DNA of 64,000 nucleotides, taken from Oligoflexus sp. (lineage in GTDB: Bacteria; Bdellovibrionota_B; Oligoflexia; Oligoflexales; Oligoflexaceae). Below the pieces are notes generated by a model. It did no database searches and was not told where the DNA came from. It was given only the letters and a program-made list of their open reading frames with translations. Location of the stretch: positions 33,680 to 97,679 of the forward strand of contig JACMOC010000035.1 in the NCBI GenBank assembly GCA_014378195.1, read 5' to 3'. Every line of letters starts with the position of its first letter. Positions within the stretch are counted from its first letter, which is position 1. A program made the translations under genes and the position numbers. Below are positions 8,869 through 17,484 of this stretch, one piece after another.

Positions 8869-11136
8869 TTACAGCTCTGCTCGTACGCGATGGGCAGCCT
8901 TAACCATCGACACCAAAGCCGGTTTGACTTCGGCCCATGAACGGGTCTTGAGACCACAGTCAGGGTTGACCCACAGTTGGTTAGGGTTCAAGACCTTCGC
9001 GGCTGCACGGAGGAGATCGACCATTTCATCTTCGGTCGGCACGCGTGGCGAATGGATGTCGTAGACACCTGGACCCACTTCATTGGGATATTTGTAGTCT
9101 GCGAAGGCTCCTAGCAATTCCATTTTCGATCGAGAGGTCTCGATGGATACAGCATCGGCGTCCATGTCGCCAACCGCTTCGATGATGTCATTGAATTCGG
9201 AATAACACATGTGCGTATGGATCTGCGTGCTATCCTGAACAGACGAAGCCGATATACGGAAACATTCGACTGCCCACTTCAAATACGCTTTCCATTCCGA
9301 ACGGCGCAAAGGAAGACCTTCGCGAATTGCCGGTTCGTCGATCTGAATGATGCGAAGGCCTGCTTTTTCGAGATCCGAAACTTCGTCACGAATTGCGAAA
9401 GCGATCTGCTGACAGGTTGTTGCACGCGGCTGGTCGGCACGGACGAACGACCACTGAAGGATGGTTACAGGGCCTGTCAGCATGCCTTTCATCGGCAATT
9501 TCGTGAGGGACTGGGCGTAGGCCGACCACTCAACTGTCATCGCTTTAGGGCGCGATACATCGCCGTAGATGATGGGAGGCTTAACACAGCGCGAACCGTA
9601 GCTCTGGACCCAGCCGTTTTCCGTAAAGGCAAAACCATCAAGTTGCTCGCCGAAGTATTCGACCATATCGTTGCGTTCAAACTCACCGTGGACAAGGACG
9701 TCGATACCGACTTCTTCCTGCCATTTGACAGCTTCCTGTATTTGGCTTGCGACAAACGTGTTGTAAGTCTTGGCATCCGTTTTACCGGATCGATAGTTCG
9801 CACGCATCGAACGCACATCGGCGGTCTGTGGGAAAGAACCAATGGTTGTTGTTGGGAAAGACGGCAGATTGAGAGTCAGTTGTGCTTCACGCCTCGACGG
9901 GTAAGCGCTTTGACGTTTGCTCATGGCACCCGTGAGGCTCTTCACGCGGCTGGCGACCGAAGGGTTATTTACGCGTGTGGATTTTGCACGGGATTGAATA
10001 ACGTTGCGACTCTCAGCAAAAGCCGGGAAATCGGTGTGACCCGCGTCAAGCGCTTTAGCGAGAACCGCAACTTCATCGAGTTTGTTGGTCGCGAAGGCAA
10101 GCCAGCTTTTGAGCTCAGCGTCGAGTTTGGTTTCCGTCGCGAGATCAACCGGACTGTGCAGGAGCGAACACGAGGGCGCGACGATGAGCTTGTCGGTGCC
10201 GCGTATGGCCGCAATTTTCTGCAATTGTTTGAGGCTCGCGTCGAGATCGTTTCTCCAGATGTTGCGGCCATCCACAACGCCTGCCGACAGATAACGGTCT
10301 TTTGGTAGCGTGTTGGCTACAGCTTCCAGCTGCTCTGGGGCGCGGACGAGATCGATATGAAGTCCGGCAACCGGCAAGGAACAAGCCAGATCAAGATTGT
10401 CACCGAGTGCCCCAAAGTAGGTCGCGATGAGTTTGCGTGGCGATACTGCAACCTTGGCAAGGCGCTCGTAGGCTCTTTGATAGGCCGTGCGGGCTTCGTT
10501 ACTCAGGTCAAGAACAAGGCAGGGTTCGTCGATCTGCACCCATTCCGCACCACCGAGTTGCGAAAGTATGTCTTCGTAGACAGGTAGAAGATTGTCAAGG
10601 AGGCGGAGGAGTTGAGCGCCATCCTTTTTCGCGAGAAGCAAAAAGCTGACCGGGCCGATCAGGACGGGGCGTGTTTTAATGCCAAGTGCATTGGCCTCTT
10701 GAAAATGTTCCATAGGTTTGCGTGAGCTCAGGGCAAACGTCTCGCCTTCGGCGATTTCCGGCACGAGATAGTGATAATTGGTGTCGAACCATTTCGTCAT
10801 TTCCAGTGCGGGTACGTCGATGCCCTGCGATTGATGGCCACGAGCCATTGCGAAATAGCGGGACAGGCCGGTATCGGGGAGTGACTTATAGCGTTTGGGT
10901 ACAACGCCGACGAGAGCGGCAGCATCAAGAATCTGGTCATAGAGGGCAAAGTCATTGGATGGAATATGGTGGATGCCGCGTGCTTGTTGTTCATTCCAAG
11001 CGCGTGCCCGCAGGTCACTCGCAGTTTTTTGCAGTTCTGGTTCCGTGATTTTCCCGGCCCAAAAAGCTTCGAGGGATTTTTTCAGTTCGCGGTGTTGGCC
11101 CATACGGGGGAAACCAAGGTTGCTCGCAATCGTCAT
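8869..11136 (-). CDS. metE: Cobalamin-independent methionine synthase
   Basis: This enzyme transfers the methyl group of 5-methyltetrahydropteroyl-triglutamate to homocysteine in the last step of methionine synthesis. It is 755 residues, the usual length. The N-terminal domain begins SNLGFPRMGQHRELKKSLE. The C-terminal barrel carries the zinc-site signatures HMCYSEFND (His and Cys) and NPDCGLKTRSW (Cys). The ATG has AAGGA 6 nt upstream. It is divergent from a LysR-type gene, the arrangement known for metE/metR. I saw no cobalamin or SAM riboswitch in the 95-nt intergenic space, so control is probably by that regulator. Confidence 0.97.
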   Translation of the reverse strand: MTIASNLGFPRMGQHRELKKSLEAFWAGKITEPELQKTASDLRARAWNEQQARGIHHIPSNDFALYDQILDAAALVGVVPKRYKSLPDTGLSRYFAMARGHQSQGIDVPALEMTKWFDTNYHYLVPEIAEGETFALSSRKPMEHFQEANALGIKTRPVLIGPVSFLLLAKKDGAQLLRLLDNLLPVYEDILSQLGGAEWVQIDEPCLVLDLSNEARTAYQRAYERLAKVAVSPRKLIATYFGALGDNLDLACSLPVAGLHIDLVRAPEQLEAVANTLPKDRYLSAGVVDGRNIWRNDLDASLKQLQKIAAIRGTDKLIVAPSCSLLHSPVDLATETKLDAELKSWLAFATNKLDEVAVLAKALDAGHTDFPAFAESRNVIQSRAKSTRVNNPSVASRVKSLTGAMSKRQSAYPSRREAQLTLNLPSFPTTTIGSFPQTADVRSMRANYRSGKTDAKTYNTFVASQIQEAVKWQEEVGIDVLVHGEFERNDMVEYFGEQLDGFAFTENGWVQSYGSRCVKPPIIYGDVSRPKAMTVEWSAYAQSLTKLPMKGMLTGPVTILQWSFVRADQPRATTCQQIAFAIRDEVSDLEKAGLRIIQIDEPAIREGLPLRRSEWKAYLKWAVECFRISASSVQDSTQIHTHMCYSEFNDIIEAVGDMDADAVSIETSRSKMELLGAFADYKYPNEVGPGVYDIHSPRVPTEDEMVDLLRAAAKVLNPNQLWVNPDCGLKTRSWAEVKPALVSMVKAAHRVRAEL

Positions 11137-11231
11137 ATCATATCCTTTTGTGGGTCTTGCTTGTCCTAGTCTCGTGAAGGTAGTAGTTTAGCGACGATTC
11201 GTAAAATTAAATGTATTGAAGAAGATGTGTA

Positions 11232-12143
11232 GTGAAACTTAACGATATAGACCTCAATAAACTCGCCCATTTCATGGAGGTTGTCAAAGCTGGTGGGGTC
11301 ACGAAAGCCTCGCTGCGACTCAACCTCACACCTTCGGCCATAAGTCAGAGCGTGCGGAGTCTCGAGACCTCGCTCAACACTCAACTCTTCGACCGTGTCG
11401 GAAAACAGATGGTCCTCACGACAGACGGCCGGAGCCTAGTGAATAATTTGTCGCGTTATCAGGAGGGACTGAGGGAGAGTTTGTCGCTTTTGCAGGCCAG
11501 CAAGGCGATTGTCAAAGGCCGTGTACGCCTTGGGATCTTTTATGGTTTTTCCAATAGGCTCGCCGCCGAATTTCTCGCGTCGCTCAAACACGAACATCCT
11601 GAGCTCGAAGTGGACGTAATATTTGGAGCCCCATCGGAACTCGACCGACTCCTTCAATATAAACGTCTCGACTTCGCGATTAACCTGTTCAAAACGTCGA
11701 GCGAGCTACCCTTAACCGAGAAAAAACTCACGTCCGACGAACTCTGGCTCGTTTCCTCCCAGCCACCGCCGCGCCGTTCCCTCGGATTCAGCGAGCTTCG
11801 TAAAGCACCCTTTATCGACTACTATAGGAAGAGTCGCCTTATAGCTGCCTGGATATTCCATCACTTCGACAAACGCGTCCGCGATATCCCTATCACGATG
11901 TATGCCTCACATTCCGAGCTCGTCGTTCAGCTTATTCTCCAGGGCGTGGGGATCGGCATAGTCGCGTCCTCGATCGCCCGACCTTACGTGGCAGAAGGTC
12001 GGCTCTTTGTAATTCGAGGCAAAAAACACCAGCTTGAAAGCCCCATCTGGCTTAAAGAACATAAAGATGCCGGTAATAGTCCAGTCAAAACTCTGTTCAA
12101 GGAGAAAATGCTCGCCCACTTTCTAGTCGAATCGAAGAGGTAG
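11232..12143 (+). CDS. LysR-family transcriptional regulator, probable metE activator
   Basis: This is a 303-residue LysR-type regulator starting at GTG. The N-terminal winged HTH covers residues 8-66 (FMEVVKAGGVTKASLRLNL, then SAISQSVRSLE), followed by a periplasmic-binding-like effector domain (about 90-295). It sits divergent from metE with 95 nt between the starts, the classical place for MetR, and MetR senses homocysteine in enterics. Function is inferred from position only. I could not find a clean TGAA-N5-TTCA MetR box in the gap, so the symbol metR is withheld. Confidence 0.85.
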   Translation: MKLNDIDLNKLAHFMEVVKAGGVTKASLRLNLTPSAISQSVRSLETSLNTQLFDRVGKQMVLTTDGRSLVNNLSRYQEGLRESLSLLQASKAIVKGRVRLGIFYGFSNRLAAEFLASLKHEHPELEVDVIFGAPSELDRLLQYKRLDFAINLFKTSSELPLTEKKLTSDELWLVSSQPPPRRSLGFSELRKAPFIDYYRKSRLIAAWIFHHFDKRVRDIPITMYASHSELVVQLILQGVGIGIVASSIARPYVAEGRLFVIRGKKHQLESPIWLKEHKDAGNSPVKTLFKEKMLAHFLVESKR

Positions 12144-12156
12144 GCATCAAAGCAAA

Positions 12157-12187
12157 ACCCTCTCAGCCAGCGGCGGAGAGGGTCTTT
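12157..12187. terminator. Intrinsic terminator after the LysR gene
   Basis: ACCCTCTC (12157-12164) pairs with GAGAGGGT (12176-12183) around an 11-nt loop. A short T-rich stretch follows on the plus strand and an A-rich stretch precedes it, so it can serve both this gene and the convergent small gene at 12212. Confidence 0.75.
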
Positions 12188-12211
12188 ATCGAGATCTAGA
12201 GGCGTCGAAAC

Positions 12212-12673
12212 TTAGGGGATGAAGATTGGGCACATAGGGATCATCTTGCCCTTGACACGCACGTTAGGGCCGCCGTGGCCTGAGATAAGATCGTAAGTGA
12301 TCGTCGGTATTGTGCCTTCGTATTCCATGTTGCAGCTAACGAGTTGAACGTCCTCTTCGGCGCCATCGTTCACCAAGAGTTCAGAGGACTTAATGAACAG
12401 GCTTTTGATTTCGGAACAGGCGGTGGAAGCATCGGCCAGAAAGCAGAGCGACTGCCAGTGATCTTGTTTGGCGAGACACGGTGTTTCTTCGTCGCCATTG
12501 GGATCACAATTCAGTTCCGAAGGCTGGTACAGAAAAACGGAATCGCCAACGCGTTCAACTTCCGAAGTGCGTCCGTCATTGCCAGCTTCTCGCAACTGAG
12601 TCGTGTGGGGAGCTTTTGCAGCCAAAGCTGTCGAGGTCAAGGCAAGGCAAAGTGCCAAAGCAAAATGTTTCAT
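12212..12673 (-). CDS. Small exported protein of unknown function
   Basis: This 153-residue protein has a clear Sec signal peptide (KHFALALCLALTSTALAA, cleavage after ALA). The mature part contains six cysteines (for example LNCDPNG, TPCLAK, SLCFLA, STACSE), consistent with disulfides in the periplasm or outside the cell. An AGGAG site 5 nt before the ATG supports the start. No family is recognised. It stands alone between convergent and divergent neighbours. Confidence 0.75.
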   Translation of the reverse strand: MKHFALALCLALTSTALAAKAPHTTQLREAGNDGRTSEVERVGDSVFLYQPSELNCDPNGDEETPCLAKQDHWQSLCFLADASTACSEIKSLFIKSSELLVNDGAEEDVQLVSCNMEYEGTIPTITYDLISGHGGPNVRVKGKMIPMCPIFIP

Positions 12674-12832
12674 AGGATCTCCTGGTTATTGCAAAAAAGG
12701 TATTTCAGTCTTTCGACTGTGTGGGAACCCACTTGTATCAGGCTCTGAAATGGCGGCCAAGGGAATTTTGAAGTTTGACTCATGCCGTTCTTGCGTTTTA
12801 TATAGGGCCTGCTCTTTGAGCGCGGAGTATGC

Positions 12833-13924
12833 ATGCAGCCTAAAGTAACACACGATGAAAACCAGACGACGCAGCCCCATGTCAGTCATCCCGTTTTCAA
12901 CAACTGGGATGTCATTGCGCAAGGCTGGTTCTTTGTCGGCAAGAGCCGGAACCTAAAGCCCGGTAAAATCATGCCTTTTGTCATCCATGGTCATCGACTC
13001 GCGGTGTTTCGGGGCACGAGCGGACAGGTCATCGCTCTCGATGCTTACTGTCCTCACATGGGTACCGATCTCACGATAGGCAAGGTCAAAGGAGATTCCA
13101 TTGAATGCTACTTTCATCATTGGCGATTTGATGCCGATGGGGCCTGTGTTGATATTCCTTGTTTAAAAGAACGCGAAAGTGAGAGCATTCCGCCCATGGC
13201 GAAGACGTCGTCCTATGCCGTATGCGAACGTTACGGATCGATCTGGGTATACCCAGCGAAAAAAGCACCTAACCCTGTCGCTGAATTTCCGGATTACGCC
13301 GGTCTGGAATTAGATGTCTGGCTAGCCAGTAAAGAAACAGTCACCTGCCATCAGCATGTGGCCATGATAAACGGTCTTGACGCGCAGCATCTTAAAACCG
13401 TTCACAAACTTGATCTCGACATGAGTCTGACTGAAAATGAATCCTCCGATGGCCGGACGATCGAACTTATCCTGGAAGGCGATATTCCCGATAGTCTTCC
13501 GGGCAAGCTCGGACAACTTATGATGGGCAGACGTTATCGTTATGGAATGATCTATACCGATGCAAATATCGGCCTGCTCACCATCCTCCAGAAACTTCCT
13601 TTCTTCGGCACCCGCGCCCTGTGGCCTCAACTTCACATGATTTATGCGTATAAACCTCTCGCAGCAGGCTTAATGGAGCTTCAATCGATCTATGTGACCA
13701 AAAAACGCAGAGGTCCTTTGGGTTGGCTCTATTCCCGGTTGCTCTTGACGATAACGGTGGCACTTTTTCACGTCTTAAAAGCAGAGGACGGAAAAGTTTA
13801 TGACAATATGCGTTTTTCCACACGTATCCTCCTGCCGATCGATCAACCCATTGCTCGTTTCATCGCGCATACCAATCGTCTCAAAGCGAGTATCTGGTCT
13901 CCCAAAAACTCAAGGCCATCCTAA
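12833..13924 (+). CDS. Rieske-type non-heme iron oxygenase
   Basis: This 363-residue protein has the layout of an oxygenase alpha subunit. The N-terminal Rieske domain binds a [2Fe-2S] cluster through C73-P-H75 and C92-x2-H95. The catalytic domain carries the bridging N180/D183 and iron ligands H186 and H191 (NGLDAQHLKTVH). It opens with NWDVIAQGWFFVGKS, as in ring-hydroxylating and sterol-type Rieske oxygenases. The substrate cannot be read from sequence, and no reductase or ferredoxin gene is nearby, so electrons must come from elsewhere. GGAG upstream supports the ATG at 12833. Confidence 0.85.
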   Translation: MQPKVTHDENQTTQPHVSHPVFNNWDVIAQGWFFVGKSRNLKPGKIMPFVIHGHRLAVFRGTSGQVIALDAYCPHMGTDLTIGKVKGDSIECYFHHWRFDADGACVDIPCLKERESESIPPMAKTSSYAVCERYGSIWVYPAKKAPNPVAEFPDYAGLELDVWLASKETVTCHQHVAMINGLDAQHLKTVHKLDLDMSLTENESSDGRTIELILEGDIPDSLPGKLGQLMMGRRYRYGMIYTDANIGLLTILQKLPFFGTRALWPQLHMIYAYKPLAAGLMELQSIYVTKKRRGPLGWLYSRLLLTITVALFHVLKAEDGKVYDNMRFSTRILLPIDQPIARFIAHTNRLKASIWSPKNSRPS

Positions 13925-13961
13925 ACGGAACGGCCTTGCTTGAATTGTCTTTGGTTTAAGC

Positions 13962-14894
13962 TCAGTGCGCAGACGCCATCGTCCAGGTTCTGCCTAAGGT
14001 CGATTCAAAATGCTCGGTGATAATAGCCGCAAATCGCTTAGGATCGGATTTTTGATAAGCGCCGTGTTCCGCACCTTGGAAAATCACCATGCGCCGGGGA
14101 AATTGAGCCGCGTTGAAAACTTCATTGGCTCGGGCTAAGGGAACAGTTTTGTCGGCCGTGCTCGTGATGATCAATATCGACTGTGATCTCATTGCCTTCA
14201 CTGCGTCCATTGTCGTGGACAAGTTCGATGACACGCCAAGAGCAAAATCGGCGATTTCTGCAATTTGTGCTTTGATTTTGCCCATGGTCCCGCCGCCGTT
14301 ATCATCGACGGACAACTCGAAATTGCTGCTTGGTGTTGCAACCAGGATCAAGGACGAAATACGGCGATCCTTCGCCGCTGCACGAGCAAGGATGAATCCC
14401 CCACGCGAAAATCCATAACCTCCAATGCGGGTCATATCAACTTCGCTCTGTTTTTCAAGCCATGCGAGCGCTGCTCGAATGTCGAGGGTTTCGGTCGCAC
14501 CAAAGCCTATGACGTCGCCACCGGACTCGCCATGTCCTCGCGTGTCATACATGAGTACACCGAAGCCCTTGGCTCTTAAAATTTCGGCTTCTGGAAGCAG
14601 CTGGTTCCTTGTGTTGCCGTAGCCATGGAGCATGAGAATAGTCGCGCCGTTGTGTGTCGGTGCATACCAAGCCGCAATTGCAAGACCATCTTGGGTTTGA
14701 AATCGAATTGCGGACCAGGCTTTTGGTTTTTGTGGCATGGAAAGATGAATGCTACGCATCGATACTTTTTCAACGTAATAAATTTTTGCTGTTTTATAAG
14801 CAGCCGCACTCATAACGAGAATGCTGAATAAAAGAGCTAAAAATCGCAAGTTTTTAGGGAGCAAGCGATTTAACAAAAGAGCGAATCTTCGCAT
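13962..14894 (-). CDS. Membrane-anchored alpha/beta hydrolase
   Basis: This 310-residue protein has an N-terminal membrane segment (about 17-33, LRFLALLFSILVMSAAA) and an alpha/beta hydrolase body. Visible features are the oxyanion region LMLHGYGNTR, the DTRGHGES turn, the nucleophile elbow GYGFSRGG and a C-terminal catalytic-type histidine in GAEHGAY. It resembles BAAT/YqkD-like peptidase S15/S9-type hydrolases. The substrate is unknown. It is convergent with the Rieske oxygenase gene with a 37-nt gap; a joint pathway is possible but unsupported. Confidence 0.82.
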   Translation of the reverse strand: MRRFALLLNRLLPKNLRFLALLFSILVMSAAAYKTAKIYYVEKVSMRSIHLSMPQKPKAWSAIRFQTQDGLAIAAWYAPTHNGATILMLHGYGNTRNQLLPEAEILRAKGFGVLMYDTRGHGESGGDVIGFGATETLDIRAALAWLEKQSEVDMTRIGGYGFSRGGFILARAAAKDRRISSLILVATPSSNFELSVDDNGGGTMGKIKAQIAEIADFALGVSSNLSTTMDAVKAMRSQSILIITSTADKTVPLARANEVFNAAQFPRRMVIFQGAEHGAYQKSDPKRFAAIITEHFESTLGRTWTMASAH

Positions 14895-15017
14895 TGTATT
14901 TTTCGCCTAAGAAAAGTGTGCAAAATTGAAGCTGCTCAATAATGCATAAGCTCAACAGGCGCAATGTTTAATTGTCACTCTGACCTAAAAGCTAGTTTAT
15001 GATGTTTAAATCATTTT

Positions 15018-15872
15018 CTAATCGACTGATTCAAGCAGGGCAAAACCAGACATTTTTTCGATAAAACGCAAACAAAAAGAGGGAAGGACGCAGAAAATGA
15101 AACGCAGCAGCGGAGGATAAGGCGGAGTCCGGCCGAGCAATCTGGATTCGTCGGCCATGTATTTCATCGAGTGGATTTGCCAGGAAAGGGTGCGAAAAAA
15201 ATCAGCCCAGTGGCGCGGTGCAAAAAGAAAAGGCGCGTTCACCATATCCTTCTTACGAGAGCCTCGCGCGGCGAGCTTCATGAATTGAGGCGAAAAATAG
15301 TCAACTATCCAAAGTTTGAAATGACTTTGCGCATGAAGATCATGAGCGAGAGCTGCGACGTGTTCTTCCGCAAGATAAGGCAACACGCCTTCGGTAAGAA
15401 TCAAGGCCTTTTTGGTTTGGGCGTTGAGCTTTTGGAAAAGTGCTTTCCGAGCATCGGTCAAACTTAGATCGAGTGCGATGCGCTCCAGCTGACAGACGGG
15501 TCTTACATCACGGAGTTTCTCGGTTTTACTTTTTATGATCTTCTCGTAGTCAACTTCGACCCAGGTTAGATCCGCAGGAAGATCGAGGCGGTAGGGACGG
15601 GTATCAAGACCGGCTCCAAGATTGATCACCATATCAACGCCGTCGCGGATAGAGTCCTGGATGAAGCGATCTATGATGCAGGTCCTGATTACAACATACC
15701 ACTCGGCTCCGATCATTGGGGTGGTCGCAGCGATTTTAGCTCCTAATTCTCCGGCAAGGCGGTTTGCCAAAGGGTCTCGGAAGAGGGCATCGGAACGAGC
15801 GGATTCGTTCGCGCGATAACTCGCAACCCAAGCAGCCGTATCAGTGACATCGGAAATGGATGTTTTACGCAA
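15018..15872 (-). CDS. Class I SAM-dependent methyltransferase (LCMT/TcmP-like)
   Basis: This is an S-adenosylmethionine-dependent O-methyltransferase of the leucine-carboxyl-methyltransferase-like group (TIGR00027 style). Hallmarks are the N-terminal AAWVASYRANESARSDALFRD-like start, the SAM motif MVINLGAGLDTRPYRL and the acidic TWVEVDYEKI. The chosen start is TTG at 15872, which has AGAGGAGG 7 nt upstream; an ATG 17 codons earlier is open but has no good site and adds a non-family extension. From TTG the protein is 284 residues. The substrate is unknown. The next gene on this strand lies 66 nt downstream of its stop. Confidence 0.83.
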   Translation of the reverse strand: MRKTSISDVTDTAAWVASYRANESARSDALFRDPLANRLAGELGAKIAATTPMIGAEWYVVIRTCIIDRFIQDSIRDGVDMVINLGAGLDTRPYRLDLPADLTWVEVDYEKIIKSKTEKLRDVRPVCQLERIALDLSLTDARKALFQKLNAQTKKALILTEGVLPYLAEEHVAALAHDLHAQSHFKLWIVDYFSPQFMKLAARGSRKKDMVNAPFLFAPRHWADFFRTLSWQIHSMKYMADESRLLGRTPPYPPLLRFIFCVLPSFCLRFIEKMSGFALLESVD

Positions 15873-15938
15873 AAGCCTGCCTCCTCTATTTCTAAAGGGG
15901 CAGGCTACAGGATGCGCGATCATAAAGGTAGAAAAAGA

Positions 15939-17225
15939 TCAGTAGTTGGCTGAGCAATAAGCCTGGACTTTGCGATGAAGGAGACCCATCCGCGTTACGG
16001 AATAACGCATCATGTTTTTATCTTCTTCCGGTGCTTCTGCGATATAGGCGGTGAGCTTTTCGACGTTTCCAGCCAGGACCTGCGCCGCGGCATCAGTTGC
16101 TGTCCGACAGGTCGATGCATCCGCTGGTTTGGTCAGGAACTTTGTAAAGGTTGTGGCATAACCGGGTGTTCTTGCTGTCGCAACGGGCGCTGGATGCCAT
16201 ATCGGCTTGGAGAGAACGTTGCCGACTAAGAAAGCGTCAATGACCCAATCAAGGTGGCCATCTATGAGTTTGAGTTCGCCCGGATCGAGGCCGAAGTCGA
16301 AATGGATCAATTTACTGCCGGGGATGAAGCCTAAAGTCGAAGATCCTTTGAGCAGCAAATCCACGATGCGAATGGTACCGCGAATACCAGTCTCAACAAC
16401 GATGATGCCGACGAGGAGGGAAGCACCCGTTTGCATACTGGCATGGGGAGTGTAAATCAAGTTCAAGTTGTGCACGTTATCGCGCCGAATACCGAACTCG
16501 GCACGATACCCAATTTCGCCGCCGATAAATGCGGTCGCTTTTCCGAAGCCGCCGGGAATAAAATTGATGCTGACATCTTTTTGTCTTGTAATCGACTGAT
16601 CAAAGCCCGCGAGAACGGAGCGCGACGCAACATCTGCACCGAACCAGCGGAAGTGCATATCGATCGAGAGCTTGTCGAGAGTTGCATCAGCACCCGTATC
16701 GATCATGTAACCTTTTTCGTCTTCAGCCGTTTTAAGGAGCGATCCCCCGGCATAGGATTTCATCCAGAATATACCGCTCAGTTTCCGTTCAGCCGCACCT
16801 TTTGCAAAGTCGGGTGAGATACCGAACGTGCCGTTGGATTCAATTTTGAAGAATTTTTGGTCACCAAAGGCGATGACTGTATTCCCGGCATCGATATAAG
16901 AATAAAGAGGCGAAAGTTTGGGTCGAGTTTTGATCCAGTGAACCAGGTTGAAGCGTTCATCCAGGGTTTGCTCGCCATCGGCTGGGGCTTCGGCGGTGGC
17001 TGCGCCGCCGACATCATCGTTTTCTGCTGCAGCTTCTTCACCCAAGGCCGCGGCATCATCAAGAACCGCAGTGCCAGATTTCGCAGCCGCTGGATCGGTG
17101 GTGCCATCGCCCGATCCTGTCGCAGATTTTGCGCCGAGACCTTCGCCAACTGTCACCTTTTTACAACCCGCGAACGGTGCGGAAGTTAAAAGGAGGAGTA
17201 GGAGGATGTGATCAAACCGTTTCAT
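15939..17225 (-). CDS. Large lipoprotein of unknown function
   Basis: This is a protein of about 428 residues from the ATG at 17225, supported by GGAG 6 nt upstream. The signal peptide ends in a lipobox-like APFAGC followed by two lysines. Then comes a low-complexity segment rich in Ala, Asp, Gly and Glu (about 30-85), a typical flexible tether. The rest is a probably beta-rich domain with two cysteines near the C-terminus (ASTCRTA, AYCSANY). No family is recognised. It is divergent from the HEAT-repeat gene with about 260 nt between, so the two may share a control region. Confidence 0.8.
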   Translation of the reverse strand: MKRFDHILLLLLLTSAPFAGCKKVTVGEGLGAKSATGSGDGTTDPAAAKSGTAVLDDAAALGEEAAAENDDVGGAATAEAPADGEQTLDERFNLVHWIKTRPKLSPLYSYIDAGNTVIAFGDQKFFKIESNGTFGISPDFAKGAAERKLSGIFWMKSYAGGSLLKTAEDEKGYMIDTGADATLDKLSIDMHFRWFGADVASRSVLAGFDQSITRQKDVSINFIPGGFGKATAFIGGEIGYRAEFGIRRDNVHNLNLIYTPHASMQTGASLLVGIIVVETGIRGTIRIVDLLLKGSSTLGFIPGSKLIHFDFGLDPGELKLIDGHLDWVIDAFLVGNVLSKPIWHPAPVATARTPGYATTFTKFLTKPADASTCRTATDAAAQVLAGNVEKLTAYIAEAPEEDKNMMRYSVTRMGLLHRKVQAYCSANY

Positions 17226-17484
17226 GGACGCTCCACTTCGCAAAAGTAAAGAGATTGGGCAGAAATTGTCGATGACTGCGTTCTATTTTCTATCGGATTT
17301 CCCCGGACTTTTCTTGATGCCACTTTTAGCTTATTTTATAACTCTCTGAAAAAATAGGGTTTATTACGGCAATTCTGGCAATAACAAAGGCGAATTAAAG
17401 AGAGTGGTGACGACGGTCGATAGAGTTGAGCTGCGATATGCTAAAATTAAAGCGTCCATTGGATCTGCAATAGAAGGAAAAGTC

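Noticed and set aside
9211..10308. Long plus-strand ORF (365 codons)
   Set aside because: It lies entirely antisense to metE, has no family features or ribosome site, and is a codon-usage shadow.
11137..11231. MetR-type operator between metE and the LysR gene
   Set aside because: Only half-sites (TGAA) were found; no TGAA-N5-TTCA palindrome is present.
13908..13945. CAAGGCC/GGCCTTG inverted repeat at the end of the Rieske gene as a terminator
   Set aside because: The stem overlaps the stop codon and is not followed by a T-run.
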